DNA of 64,000 bases from Xestospongia muta (GCA_963693285.1 OY848924.1:7364400-7428399); one strand, 5' to 3'. Counted from the stretch's first letter, positions 42,569 to 62,194 are shown. Translations and numbers: made by a program. Notes: generated by a model not told the origin, from the letters alone.

Positions 42569-45008
42569 TCACAATAATGGTTGGAGTGTTTGAAGTAAGG
42601 AATTGTTGTATTCTTGTTGTAAAGTGTAGACATTTTGAGCTATCTGTTGATAATTACCTTCTGTCTTACGAGTGGCAATAACTGAAGAAAGTGTGGTTAA
42701 GAAAAATGGGTGTGGCATGCACTCGCTTAGAAATATCTATTTAAAGGATACACTCTTTCATGACAAAGTTATTCTGCTCCAAATACTGCAATTTACGCTC
42801 CAAATTCACCAACTAAAATTAATATACATGTAGTAACCATAGTAACTGATCCATTTATCTTCCCAACCATTTCTATCCAAACTGTCTATCCTATGATCCA
42901 CCTGTCTACTTACCTGAGTATAAGTGTCACCCTTAGACAATTTATTATTCTCTGATTCATATAACTCTTGAATTTGTTGTGTGTCTAGAAAGGAATGTAC
43001 CTTCTTAACAAACATACTTTATCAATGAGGACAATTATACAAATTTCAAACTAAGTGATTGTGGCCCCAAAGAGCCTCTAAAAATTGAAACGTTTCACAT
43101 CAGTAAAACGCCTCTTTGTGTTGCATATAGGGTGTCAGCAGAACGTGCCTCACTTAGCGATCCCTGGCACATTGTGCATCCCTCAAATAAGGACGATAAT
43201 TAAATGAGGTGTAAAGTGTTCTTATATTTATGATGACAATAAAAGCCTTTGTGGGCTTGCAACACACAGGAAGTAATGAATATCATTTAGTCTCACTTTT
43301 TACAGACACTTCTTTTCGTTGTTTTAGTTTCTCTTGTTCACTGAGGAGAGTCTATAAGTTAGAGAAAAGGGGTGGAGTCACTAAATAATCATTAACCCAT
43401 GTAGTATAAGACTCACCCTCTCCTTATCAGATTCATCAGATTGTAATTGTTGTAAATTATTAAAGACTTTAATTTCCTAAGTAATTAAAGGGGCAGTCAC
43501 ATAATTACATGAAGATTGAGATGTAAATACAATACAGGTTTGTTAATTCTCTCTTACCTGTCCCATAGTGTCAATGCCTTCTTGAAGTGTTTGCAATTCT
43601 TTCCTTATTTTTTCTTCTAACTATTATAACAATTAATTTGTCATATTTATTAGTACAATCATACGATAATTGTACCTCTTCAATATTGTGTAAGTCTTTT
43701 TGTAGCTGTTCGTTTTCTAAAAAGTGAACAAGAAATGGTTTCATCAACAAATGAATTGATGATGGATGGATGGATTGATAAACAGACAATGAAATAGATT
43801 AACAAACATAATAGATGGATTTCATGAATAAAGAATGGATTGATGGATGGATGGATCTTCAACTCACGAGATTCCAAAGATTGTGCTGTTGTGGATGCTT
43901 TTTTAACCTCGTCTTGTTTAATAACTAAATCCTCTTGAAGTTCTTGAAATTGTGACGTTGATGGTAGGTTCTCTGACTGGACTATAGTCTAGAGTAAATA
44001 CAGATATTGGAGTTACAATGTCAATCATCACTACCTCACTAATGTGCTCTAAAATAACTACAATGTTTTCTTCTAAGCTACGAATCCTTTCCTAAGGAAT
44101 AAAGCATAATATATGATACTACATTTTATTACATACTAGTTCTGCATCTTTCTGTTCTTCAAATGTGTCCAAAAATCCTACAGAAGAATAATAATGGAAT
44201 AAATGGACCAGACAGAGAGACTAACCTTTTCTTTCTTTCTCTTTTGTTTTAAGTTCTTTCAATTTCTCAGCTCTTTCTCCTTGAACTTCATCAAGGTCTG
44301 CTTCAATCTGTCTCAACTGTTCCTGATATCTGTCTAACTTATCCTGAAGTTCTCCAGACCTGGAATATAGCGATACAGTAATGATTGACAACAACAATCT
44401 GAGACTCTGTCCATTCTATTCATCTCTCCATATCTAAAATGCCTTTTAATCACCTACTTTTTCTCTAATGATGCAATTTCTTGATTATCTTGTCTGACTT
44501 TTGTCAAAAGTCTTTCTCTTTCTTGTTCAGGAGTCTCTTGTTCCTTTTGACGCCACTCCTCACGTTTGGCAGTGACCTCTGCTAACTGTTGATGAAGTTG
44601 AACTGAGAAAATAAACAAAAACTCCTAGTGGCAAATTATATTGGAAAGAAACAGCACTCAATGCAAGAAAAATGACAATGATGTATTATTATATCATTAA
44701 TATATCTACTTGTCCTTACATGCTTTTTGCTTCAATTCAGAACTAGCAACTTCCTATACAAGTAACCAAGAATAGGAGAATTAATTGTTCAATTATAAAA
44801 CATTAACACAGGGTTATACCTCTTCTAATCTTGCTACTTTGGATGTCAAAGTCTCTAGTTCTTTCTCCTTCTCTGCTAACTCCTAATAAACAGTTAACAA
44901 AGCCACAATACAAGTCTTAAACCAAACTAACTTCTTTTATCTGAGTATTCTCCATCTTCAACTGATAATATTTCTCACGAACATCTTCATCCTATAACAT
45001 TAATACAT

Positions 45009-45047
<39 letters not shown>

Positions 45048-46388
45048 TGTGATCGTCTATTTATATGGTACTCCTGTACACCCTAACTTGGACAGATATA
45101 ATCTTACCATTGATTCTATTAAAGTTTCTGTCAGTTGTCTTTCTTGTTCAATGGCTGTTTCCAGTTGGTTGATTTCCATCTCGTGCTTATGTTTTTCGGC
45201 AAATATTGCATCAATAGCCCGAGTTTCTACTTCATTTTGATGACATAACTAGATATTGATGAATGGGTAAATTAATGGATAATTAATTATAAATGGATGG
45301 ATGGACAGATGAATGGACAGATAGATTATAGCATTGACAGAAAGACAAACAGACAAATCCTTGCTTTAGTGTAATCTTCTAAGATAGCTTCCATTTCTGT
45401 GTCGGTATTGAGTTTGTCTATGAGCTAGTGAAAGCAGATATTATAGTTTGAATAATAGAGTGTCTTACTGTATTATAATCAGCTAATTCTCCTCTTAAAT
45501 CCTCAACTTCGGCAGCTAACACCTCAGCTCTATTGAATGAAATATGTGTACATGTAGAATTGTACATTGAATGGTTGGTGGGTTGTTTATTATAATTCAT
45601 CTATCCAGCCATCCATTTGTTCATTCATTTGTCCATCCAGCCATTCATTCATCTATCCATTCATCCAACCTCTTTTCATAGGTGAAGTAAGTGGAGCTAT
45701 CCTGTTGAAGTTGGTCCAATTCTCGACTTAACTTCATCACTTCATTATTTAGTTCTCCTATCTTACTCCTAGAAACAATATTAGTGTTACATGATGTGAT
45801 AGTATTATTAGTAATACCTCAATATACCCAAGTAATATGATTTATCTTGAACCTGTCGAAATGGACCTAAGAAAAATGAACAAAATAATAGATAAAAGGA
45901 TGAATGGATGAATAATTTGATACATGGATAGATGGATGGATGGATGGATGGGTAAATAGATAGATAGAAAGGAAAAGTGATAAAATCAATGGATCAATAG
46001 GTGAATAGATGGATGGATGAATGAATTTGAAGGGTAGGTGAATAGTGAAGATGGCATAAACAATGTCCATGTTATCTATCTCACCTCTGGTGGAAGTACC
46101 CATTCCTCCAAGGCCCTGTTGGGTAACCGGTCGATCAGGTACAGTTATTTGTGCATTAAGAGCACCACCTAATTGAGGCTGACCACTACGAGATCCTGGT
46201 CGCTGTATGAAAGAGAAGTTAAAACAAGAACACACTCAATTCCATACCATTCCAGTTCTGAGACCACCTGTGGGGGGCCGACCACCTAATAAAATAACAA
46301 TATATTTTTATAAAAAACAAAAATTTTTACCAGTAGGGACTCGTAGAGCCCGTGAACCAGTTGGAGGACGATAGGCCCTAGAGGACAT
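42569..46388 (-). CDS. IFT74: IFT74, intraflagellar transport complex B coiled-coil protein
   Basis: IFT74 pairs with IFT81 in IFT-B and helps carry tubulin into cilia. On the minus strand it starts MSSRAYRPPTGSRALRVPTG, a basic Pro/Gly/Arg-rich tail as in other IFT74 proteins. Next come RPGSRSGQPQLGGALNAQIT, DRPVTQQGLGGMGTSTRG and DKSYYLGILRSKIGELNNEV. Long coiled coils then cover about 20 short exons, with recognisable YEKRAEVLAAEVEDLRGELA, LIDKLNTDTEMEAILEDY and KVHSFLDTQQIQELYESE. The end reads LVNLERKLQYLEQNNFVMKE and then NYQQIAQNVYTLQQEYNNSL to a TGA at 42,571-42,569. No break was seen in the exons checked. Presence of IFT74 implies a ciliated organism. Intron simple repeats show the same sense-strand polarity as elsewhere in the window. 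Confidence 0.92.
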
Positions 46389-46785
46389 TGTTATTTGGTT
46401 GCTATGGTGACAATACTGAATCAAACACTTATTTCTACCCCCCTTATAAGTAACTATTACAACATACGTACATATTTCGTATCTTCCAGTCCAAAGAGTT
46501 AATGGATTCAGAAAAGAGTCGAGTCTTCTACTAATATCTATAGATACACAAAATTTAAAATAATCCGGCAGTGTTCACTGATCATTACACGGAAATATAC
46601 TATCACAGAAACACAGACTGCTATTACACGGGTAATATCCGAAGATAAACGGAATCCTCCAAAGTTATGCTTAATGGTATAATTGGAAACTAGAAACAAC
46701 ATACATCCTTAATCATGGTAATAGCTATTTAATTCTACAATATATATATATAAGATAGTGTCCATGATGTCAAGTGATACAAAAA
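46389..46785. other. Intergenic region between IFT74 and triosephosphate isomerase
   Basis: About 400 bp between the IFT74 start and the TPI stop, both genes on the minus strand. It should contain the IFT74 promoter. A TA run lies at 46,738-46,752. No coding signal. Confidence 0.6.
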
Positions 46786-48260
<1,475 letters not shown>

Positions 48261-48428
48261 CTTGATTGGATCTAGGCCAGTGACGAATTAATTATTAATA
48301 GTAACTCAGATTATAGCTTACCTCTTGCACACTACTCTAAAAGCAGCTTCTAAAGTTCAGACCGTACAAAGTGAAGTGTTCTTATTTAAAAGTACACTTA
48401 CAAAAGTAAAATTGGAAATTTCCTAAGG

Positions 48429-49091
48429 ATGTGAGTACATTTTATAATAGTTTGTCATAGTTCTCTTCTCTTACACTTTAGGGCTACTGAATCTGGAGAA
48501 ACCGATCGTCTATTATCAACCAGAGAGAAAGTAGGAAAGGTACGAACAGTAGATGATCAGATTAAAATTACAGTTCAATTTCCTTTAAAATATATATCAT
48601 TTGAATTATTCCACTTCAATAGGTAGAAAGTGTTACTCGAGAGAACATTGCCAAAGTACTCAATAGAGGAGACAATTTAGATGACCTGCAGAGAAGGACA
48701 GGTACAAAATGTCATGTACTCATGATCACAAAATCCCATACTCTATAAATCCATACTAGACGAGAATACACAACTCATTTCTAGACTGCAAGCCAGTAAA
48801 CATAGTTGGGAATTTAATGTTAATTAATGAGATAATGAGATTGCTATTATTGTTTTGTCATTTAGAAGTCCTTCGTCAATCTGCCGATGACTTCGATTTC
48901 ACTGCAAGAAGATTGAAGCGTAAAATGTGTTGGAAAAATGTCAAGTTGTGGTTCATACTTCTCTTTGTTCTTGTAGTCATCTTAATAGTCCTCATAAGTA
49001 AGAGAGTGAGAGAGAGAGAGTGACTCATATTTTTTCTTTTAACTCTATAGTTGCATTGGTCGCAGCTGTCCAAAGTAATAAAAAACATTAA
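48429..49091 (+). CDS. Brevin-type R-SNARE, VAMP-like (gene E)
   Basis: A fourth VAMP-like gene outside the duplicated cluster. Exons: 48429-48430 (AT of the start codon), 48482-48539, 48623-48701, 48866-48997, 49051-49091. The initiation codon is split AT|G by an intron exactly as in gene A. The protein reads MATESGETDRLLSTREKVGK, VESVTRENIAKVLNRGDNLD with the zero-layer Arg, RLKRKMCWKNVKLWFILLFV and a C-terminal helix that ends ALVAAVQSNKKH. About 104 aa. Unlike genes A, B and D, the juxtamembrane and TM segments are fused in one exon. The last intron sits at the same point inside the helix in all four genes. Probably shares a promoter with TPI. Confidence 0.87.
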
Positions 49092-49575
49092 AGCATTAAT
49101 GATCATATGACACAGAATCATTCATGGTCATATGATGATCATTGTTCCATTTGTTTGGTTTGAGTTGATCTACCCCTATTAAATTTGTGTGTGTAAATAT
49201 AAAATAATAAAACATTGAATCAACAGTATTAATTAAGTTATTAACCAATCAATAAAGTTAATAATTATTATTAATTTATGAACCAATGAAATAATTAATG
49301 AAAACACCGAAGCAACAGTATAAATTTATTAATCAATGTATATCGTTAAAAAGCACTATTAATTTTTTAGCCAATGAATATAATTAATGAAAACACTGAA
49401 AGCAACAGTATAAATTTATTAATCAATGTATATCGTTAAAAAGCACTATTAATTTTTTAGCCAATGAATATAATTAATGAAAACACTGAAAGCAACAGTA
49501 TAAATTTATTAATCAATGAATATCATTAATAAGTACTATTAATTTTTTTAGCCAATGAATATAATTAATGACTGT
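49092..49575. repeat. Convergent 3' flanks with a 90-bp tandem repeat
   Basis: Three units of about 90 bp from about 49,290 to 49,570, with core TAAATTTATTAATCAATGTA and TTTTTTAGCCAATGAATATA. Very AT-rich. It lies between the 3' ends of R-SNARE gene E and the M13 peptidase. Confidence 0.85.
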
Positions 49576-53867
<4,292 letters not shown>

Positions 53868-54224
53868 AATACTGCACTACAAACAAGCCTAACGAGGTGA
53901 TGCATTAGCCACACCCACTAAATGTGGTAATGCCACACCTTCCTTGGAATTCCCGATTCCATATTGAAAGTTGCTGTTGTCAGTCACCATTTGTTTGCTG
54001 TTACGCTTAATTTGGACTATTGTAAGGTTGCTCGATCAATCCGAAAGAGCCTTAACTTTAGCAACAGCTCAAGTCACAAGATGTAAGTTCTCTTTTCAAA
54101 TATAACTTAATCTACTACACACACATATCATTTTAGTTCTTTTATATATGATATTTTAGTAAACTTTAAAAAGGAATATTTTCTTGTCTTTCTCCAGAGA
54201 AAAGAGTCCACAGAACAGGTAATC

Positions 54225-57200
54225 ATGGCTGATGGTGGGTCTTCTAATCCACAACGTCAGTATCATACTGGAGCTCCAGACAAGTACTCGTATTCTCCAT
54301 ATGTTAACACTGGCTCGTATCAAACCAGCTATACTCACGCTAATGAACCAGTTTTTCAAACCGGTTACACTCGTCCTACTGAACCACCTTCGTATATTAG
54401 TTATGTTCCTGAACCAGTTTCTCAAACTGGTTATATTCCCGAACCGGCTTCTCAAACTGGTTTTACTCGTCCTACTGAACATCCTTCTCAAATGAATCCT
54501 TTTAATCCATCTCATTCAGACCAACAGTTCAGTAACAGGTCTGTTCATACTGCACCTATCTACCCCTTGTACAGACCAAACCCTCTTCAGACACCCCACA
54601 CTGGTATGCCACACCCTAATCCACTTTCTAGGACAGAATTCTCAGGAGAAGGTCCTAATTATCATAGTACTAGTTCACCTAGCTTAACAATTCATCCAAA
54701 CAATTATGAAGGCTCTTCATACAATGATCATGGTAGACTTACCTCCCAGGTGTCTGTACCTGTAACTAGATCACCTCACACTGGTAGAAGACAAGAAATA
54801 TTGTCACGTCCGTATTCAGATAGTAGTGATAACGAGACTAATAGGCCACACCCATCTCCTGCAAATCAACCCATTGAATTTAGTGTAAACTATCCTGGCG
54901 TTGCTACCCCACAAAATACAGCCCCTGTCAAGTCTAATTCCAACCCTAGTGAGTTATCCCGATTTGGGGATATTGGAAATATCCCTAGATCAGATCAGTA
55001 CCATTATCAAAAGCCAGCTGTATCTCCTCAGAAAGCAGATCTACAACAACCAATGCTTACCATAAGACCTTATGCTGGTCCTGCTGATCATCCATTTGAG
55101 AATACTAGAGCTTACCCTAACCCACAGCCTAGATCAGATCAAAACATTCCTTATCGTCCTACTTTAAGTGTCCCTCGTCAAGCTTGGGCCAATGAAAATT
55201 TCTCTAATCCAGGCTCAATTCCATATCAAGCATCAGAAACATCTCAACATCCTGATTCTCGTCATTTCAGACCCATACCAGATCAATATCAGTATCAGAC
55301 TCCCACAACTCCAGTATCAAATCCTCAGAATGATCCTCATTTTGATCACAGAAATTCAAAAGACAGCACATCAAGTAACCAATCTCCTAGCTCAAGCATC
55401 AAGTTCTCAGTGTCATTAGCCACGCCCCCAGGAGGACACAAAGAGAAACAAGATGACACGCAGAATCACCAAGAAATGGAGTCCAAATCTCGTTTGATAC
55501 AAGAGATTGCTCATCTCAGTGGACAAAAAGTGATACTACAAGAAGAGATAAAAGTTTTAAGAGAAGAGAAAGTAGCATTACAACAAGAACAGGAGGAGCT
55601 AACTAGCAATATGGAAAAGTTAAAAGTATGTTTGTATATGTCCATTGTCTGTTCATCCATCCATCCATTCATATCTATCTATCTATCTATCCATTCATCT
55701 ATTAATGCTGATCCAGAGATAACAGCTGAAATATACTGTGTTTATAGAATATCTTACAAAAGGGATGACCTAGGAGTTTTCTTAATGATGGCTATCATTA
55801 TCTTCTATTACAGTAGTCATAAGCTCCACCCAATAGTATTGATACTTAATTTAGGAGGAACCTTTGTTTACTTGCTGATTGTGCAATTTGCAAATCAACT
55901 CTACAGCCTTTATGTTATATTACAGCTGTTAGCTAGTTTGTGTTTTATTTATCTTTTATTTGTTTTGCATTACTAAATCATTAATCGGTATATCTTTGTC
56001 CATTGTTCGCTATGTACCCAAATATTCTTACCATTTGTCCTTTTATCTTCATTAGTAGTTATATTACATCTCATTACACAGTTCTATATATGGGGGCGTC
56101 CCCATAATTACATTAAAAATTTATATTTGGTTTAATTGTCCTGTTAAATTAATGTAAAGTTAATGTATTATTCATGTATTTGTCTCTTTGCTAAAATTAA
56201 ATCCCAATACTGTTATAGCAATTGAAACTAAAACTAGAACATTTTTTGAAATGTGAACTGAATTAAAATTCTGGAGCTTACGATATGAAAAAATTATTAT
56301 TTTAACAAGTAATTTGTAGCTTACATGAGCAGATTAATATGGAATCCAAAATTCATGTTTACTAATTGTATAGTTAATTTTTTTCTTTAACAATACAGTA
56401 CAATAATTTATATTAACAAATTACGTGTGAATTCCAGATTCCATAAGAATTAAAATTTTAACAAGTAATTTGTAGCTTATGTGGGCAGATTAATATGGAA
56501 TCCAAAATTTATATTTACTAATTATATAGTTAATTATTGCTGTTTTATTAACAATACAATAATTTATATTAACAAATTATGTGTGAATTCCAGATTCCAT
56601 AACAATTAAATTTTTAACAAGTAATTTGTAGCTTACGTAAGTGATTAATATGGAATCCAAAATTCATGTTTACTAATTATATAGTTAATTTTTGTTGTTT
56701 TATTAACAATACAATAATTGATATTAACAAATTACGCGTGAATTCCAGATTCCATAACAATCCATCCATGTAAGCTACAAATTAAATGTTATTAAATTAT
56801 TAATTTTATACTAATACATGTGTATAAACTAGAACTAAAATTGTAACATTATCAGATTATGAGGATAATGTATATATATATATATACACTGTAGTGTATG
56901 TTTGTTAGTGGTCAAATAGATACTCTTGAGATTATGATTGTAATGGTTTTAACTGGCTGTTATGTAATTTATACTCATGAAATGATAATTAAGAAAATAT
57001 TCAATATTAAAATATCTTTATATTTAACTATAACATACTATTTTCTAAAACAAACTAAATTAACTGAACCAAACACTTACTCCAGTGATAAATACTTGTG
57101 TAGAGTATATCCTGTCTTCTTTGTACTTGTCAAGTTGTCACTATGAATTTCACTTGTCTGTGTATTTTTAGTTAGAAGAGAGCAGATTTAAAACCAGATT

Positions 57201-58701
57201 AGCTCAAGCACAGCAAAATCTTGATTTGATGAAACAGATACAGCAAAAAGAAGAGCAGAAAAGGCGACAAAATGGAGACAAAGCCCCTGGTAATGACACC
57301 ACAGTTCAAGTAAGATTATATACTGTGTTCTTATTTCCATCTCTTTTATCTTTTTTCCTTCTCACTACCTAAACCTCTTCTCTCTTTCTTTTTTCTTTAG
57401 GAACAACAAAGCAGAATAGAAGAACTAGAAATGACACTTAGAGACAGAGAGGCTGAAATTAAGAAGAAAGAGATACAGCTACAAACAGAGGTATACTGAT
57501 GACAATTAAATTAATACATATCCTGTTATTCTATGTTAAAGGCTGATATGTTACATCAACGTGCTAAGGAATTGAAGCTAAAAGAATATGACATGATGAA
57601 TTTCTCTGGAGGAAAACCTGTGAGTAACGTACCAAAATGATACATCGTACTTGTCTAGTATTGCAATCCATATTAAAGACTTAATATTTAGAGGGAGGAG
57701 CCTAGTTGTATCAGTAACTGTTCACAGTAGTAGCTTTAGTTACCTATTCATAAAATGTTTTTTAATGTCACTTCACCTCTCTAACAAAAATTTGTATTTC
57801 CTTTTAAAAATTATGTTAGAACCGCTTAAATTTTATATCAGTGGATTCTAATATCAAATTAAATTTGCTTGTATAAAGTACCTTAATTTTAAAATACTAT
57901 CAATTAAATCAAAGTTTGTCATATATATTTGTCATATTTCTTGTAGGCTCAATCTCCAGCTGCTTTTGAACATGACGCTCATCAAAGACAAATGGATTTA
58001 GACATCAAGGAACAAGACTTAAACTCTAGAGAACAAACTCTGTTCTTGAGAGAAAATGAACTACAAAAATGGCACAAAGAACTTGTAGCAAAAAATAACT
58101 CTCTTGAGCAATGGCAATTGAATTTACAAGAGGAAGATAATAGAGTTCAAGAAAACCAAAAAACAGCTTCTCAAATGTTGGCTGAAGTTAAGAAACTCGA
58201 AGCTCAAGTTTTAGGGTTAGTATATCTTGAATGCAAGTGGATTTAAATGTTAACTCTACATTAGCTGTAAATACTAGCTATAACCATTAATATTTAACCA
58301 CTAGAAGCCCTTTAATTATGCTATTATTGATTTTAGATTTACTAAGCTATGAATACAATTAAGATAATGTAGCTATGGATACTGTTAATAATTAATTTTA
58401 AGATTACTACAGTATTAATGCTATTTAAAGGTGAAATTCAGGGTTTATTATAAACTAGATTGCTACTGTTAAGATTGAGACATTGATAACAGCTGTAATA
58501 TTATGTAGGGCTGCTGCAGCTGCTGATATTGAGGAACAGGAAAGAAGGAGTAGCATAGGAAGTAAACCAAGAGGAGCTGAAAGAGCAGATGGAATTGAAA
58601 AAACCAATATAACAGAGCCTTCAGTTGGTTTTGAAATACCACCTGGTGATATTGGAGCAGAAGAAGTAAGACATATTGAAACATTTGTTCACAGTTACAC
58701 G

Positions 58702-58736
<35 letters not shown>

Positions 58737-59042
58737 ACACAGATTGATAAAGATGAAGCTTTTGCTAGAGCACTTCAGATGGAGATCAACCAACAAATAT
58801 TTAAGGAGAGTGAGGAGATGGTCAAAAGGATGGCAATGGAAAGCAGTCCAGCGCCTCCATCTCAAGAAGATGAAGCTTTTCTATGGAGAGCACAGCTAGA
58901 AGCAGTGGTAAGAGAAGCAACACATTTTGTAGTACCTCTCTTTCTCTTTCTCTCTTAGGGTCTAATTCCTGGTAACGATTCTGTTGAAGAGATGAAGAAA
59001 CGATACGAAGACTTTCAAAGACAACGAAGGTTAGTATACTGA
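54225..59042 (+). CDS. Unrecognised Pro/Ser/Tyr-rich coiled-coil protein with UIM-like motif
   Basis: I do not recognise this family. Exon 1 (54225-55625) encodes about 467 residues rich in Pro, Ser, Gln and Tyr, with repeated motifs around QTGYTRPTEP, PEPVSQTGY and PEPASQTGF. It ends with the start of a coiled coil (LIQEIAHLSGQKVILQEEIK). Exons from 57,172 continue the coiled coil (SRFKTRLAQAQQNLDLMKQI, ELEMTLRDREAEIKKKEIQL, EQDLNSREQTLFLRENELQK). Near 58,745-58,790 is DEAFARALQMEINQQIF, which fits a ubiquitin-interacting motif, and nearby is a related SQEDEAFLWRAQLEAV. The likely end is QRQRRLVY at 59,042, though GTTAGT there could also be a donor. The layout suggests a scaffold or ubiquitin-linked adaptor, but this is only inference. 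Divergent from the M13 gene (358 bp between starts). Confidence 0.7.
56303..56790. repeat. 155-bp tandem repeat with inverted end in an intron
   Basis: Three direct units begin ACAAGTAATTTGTAGCTTA at 56,305, 56,461 and 56,616. An inverted copy of that start (GTAAGCTACAAATTAA) closes the array at about 56,769. Within each unit GGAATCCAAAATTCATG and GAATTCCAGATTCCAT are also inverted with respect to each other, as in foldback elements. Confidence 0.8.
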
Positions 59043-59773
59043 AGTATCCAAACATTAATTATTAGTATACTGAAATATCCAAACATTAATTGTTTGTATT
59101 CTTATACAGTACTTGATTTGAGAGTCACATCAAATATTACAACATTAACAATGCACCTCAAGAATTGTGGAATAAAAATTATAATTTTACTTTAAACTTT
59201 TAGTTTATAATATATTGTTCTCTTTTTTGTATCAAAAAGTTTGAATTTGAAATTTGAATTTATTTAATTGGTTCAATTTAAAATTATAGCACACCAGTCA
59301 ACAGCAATGTTTCATAACACCATATGTACACTTTGGTACATTAGATATATTAAGTATAGAATTATTGTCCCCAGTATTCAGGGAACACACTCTATTATCA
59401 TGAGACTAACACAAGTGTATCTTGTGATGATTTTAAATGTATTGGCTTTGAAATTATCCCATAACATATTGTTATGGCTAAAAGTAATAAAACTAATAAA
59501 ATACAAGACAATATCAGTCAAAAATAAAGATAAAAACAAATTTAAAACAATTAAAGGAGAAGAGGTATTAATTAAAAATTAATTTTTATATGTACACATT
59601 ATAAAATGTGCTATAATGTAAACACGGTACATAGTGTGCTGTGCAAAACAATTTTTTTATTTGAAATGTTAATAACACCAATAAATGATGTCAGAGGTTA
59701 ATTAAATGTAGTGATGGAAGGGTTAATTAAACTCTCCCATTACAGTGATTAAGAGGTTAATTAAACCAATTGT
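59043..59773. other. Convergent 3' flanks, no gene recognised
   Basis: About 730 bp of AT-rich DNA between the coiled-coil gene and the Eph-like gene. A 104-codon open frame at 59,268 on the plus strand has no recognisable feature. Neither strand shows protein-kinase motifs (GxGxxG, HRDLAARN, DFG), so no Eph kinase exon hides here. Confidence 0.65.
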
Positions 59774-61703
59774 TTAACTCTCAGCCAACGGATTAATGTG
59801 GACTACTCCACCCTCTTCATCATCTCCCGAAGGAACCTCATATTTTATAAGTTTTTCATAGTCAGTTTCTTCAGTCCTTAGTCTGCGGTCTCGGATTTTA
59901 CGGAAAGCAAAATATCCCAAAGCACCCAAAGTGAGTAAAATTATAATGAGGACCACACCCCCTAGAATTGCCCCTATACTAACTAATGGACTTGTGCCAC
60001 CTGATGGTGGGTTGGTGGTGGGTGTGGTTTTAGTGGGTGTGGGTACAGTTCCACCTAGATGCACAATAGAATTATTACAATTGTATATCCACATACCTGA
60101 TGTGCCAACAAAAAGGGTGGAGCTTGTTGTCATGGAAACTGTTGTTTGTACAGTAGTAGAAATAACAACAGAAGGAGCTAGTGGATTAACTACAAAAAGA
60201 TGTAAAATATAAACAGATAAATTATTATAAAACATGTCACTTACTTTCAGCAAATTCTAAAAAACTACTCCATGGACCAGCTCCAACTGAAGTAAACCCA
60301 CGTACCTAATGGGTAATATGTACATGTATAACATACAAATGCATGAATACATAGCTGGATCAATGGATGAATGAATTGATATTTGATAGATAGATAGATA
60401 CGTTAAGTAAGTGAATGGATTAATGGACAAATGTAATGATACTTACAACTACTAGTACAGGTTGTCCAAGTGGTGGAAAGTCCTCTGTGATATTGGCTTG
60501 ATATGTTACATCATTACTGTCTACGTCAATAATCCTACCATTGGCAACATTCGAGAAAAATTTGACTTGATATTTAGTAATGGATCCTCGATCACTATTT
60601 ACCAGAGGAGACCACTCAACGGTATCATTATTGACCACTCTGACTCCCGTCACTTGTAGAGGTACTGTAAACAACACAATAAATAATAGAGAGAGATACA
60701 GTAACTTAGTTACTGTATCTATAGTTACAAAGACAATAAAGGTTTCCCTTTCTTTCCAAGCTTGCATCTAGAACCAACTAGACTTTCAGAGTTATAATAA
60801 CTACACAGAAATAGTTAATAACTACATATATAACATCTAGCCCAGTCTAAATAACTAGTCAACATTAAACTGTCAAAAAGAGGTGTGGCTAGGTTACCGA
60901 ACTAGGAACATCTGCTAAATTGCACTATCCAATTACATAATACACAGCACATCCCCTCTTTCCAATAAAATGAACACGGAGAATTCTAGTCTTACTTCCT
61001 GGGTTGGTAGTAAATGACACAGACACTTTTCTCTCTTGATTACTTGATTGATTACTGACTCCATTCTCAGCAACTACTTCCACATAATAAAATGTAAAAG
61101 GAGTAAGAGATGTCAAATGATATGAAGTATTGATAACAGGCTCCATATTGTCTTGTTGAGGATAAGAAAAATTTTCTAAAGTTCTAACAAGAATGTTGTA
61201 GAAGACATCAGAACGTCCTCCACGATCTGCTGGACCTATCCATGTTATTAATACTGATATATTGGTTTTTTGGGATATTGCAACACTTCGTGGAGCTGAG
61301 GGAGGAGCTAAGGGGAAGAAGAAGAGAAGAAAGAAATATCAGTCACAATTAAAAAAATAACTTCCAATATTATACATTAATAGTTATTCGTCCATTTTAG
61401 CTATCTATATATCTTGTAATTCAATTATTTATCATTACCTGTACAACCAATTTCTGCAGTCTCCATTGGAGCTCTGTAGTATCTGTTATTACAAGGACAT
61501 ATACTAGCTCCGTGGGTAGTACTTCTACTATTAGAAGGACAAGCACGACACCCAGTATTACTTAACATTGACTTATATGTATTAATGGAACAGGCTAAAA
61601 AAGAGAAAAAATGTCAGTTATGATAGAGTTCTATCATTGTTCAAGTTCACAATTGACCACCTTGAATACTGTAATATTTAACCCTTCAATCCTTTGCTAT
61701 TGG

Positions 61704-61736
<33 letters not shown>

Positions 61737-62050
61737 TGCATGTACATAATTAACCCTTTATAAACTAAACCTTTCATACCTTGGCATTGTTGTGCATCCT
61801 CTAATATGATTGGTTCGTGACCTTCAATACAAAAACATTGTTCACCAAATATCCAACTTCCATCAGGATCTAAACGAAGCGTGGGAGGGTTCCCACTAAT
61901 AGTGTCAGCATTAGCAACACATGTCCCTGAAACACTAACACAATCACTTGTGGGAGCAGGTGTCTCTGGGAAGAGAGTGAGATTAACTTGCATTGCTGGA
62001 CCAATAAGACGATAGACAAAGAGACGAGTCATTGTAATATTAGCACCTGA

Positions 62051-62146
<96 letters not shown>

Positions 62147-62194
62147 CAGAGAGAGAGAGACAGAGAGAGAGAGAGACAGAGAGAGAGAGACAGA

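Noticed and set aside
45009..45043. Long TA run in IFT74 considered as a regulatory element
   Set aside because: A plain dinucleotide repeat within an intron; nothing distinguishes it from other TA runs in this window.
54156..54515. Minus-strand 119-codon frame rich in Arg and Trp
   Set aside because: Antisense to exon 1 of the coiled-coil gene, which is in a continuous 467-codon frame.
59268..59582. 104-codon plus-strand frame in the convergent gap
   Set aside because: No domain and no homology recognised; ends in Lys-rich AT-biased sequence.
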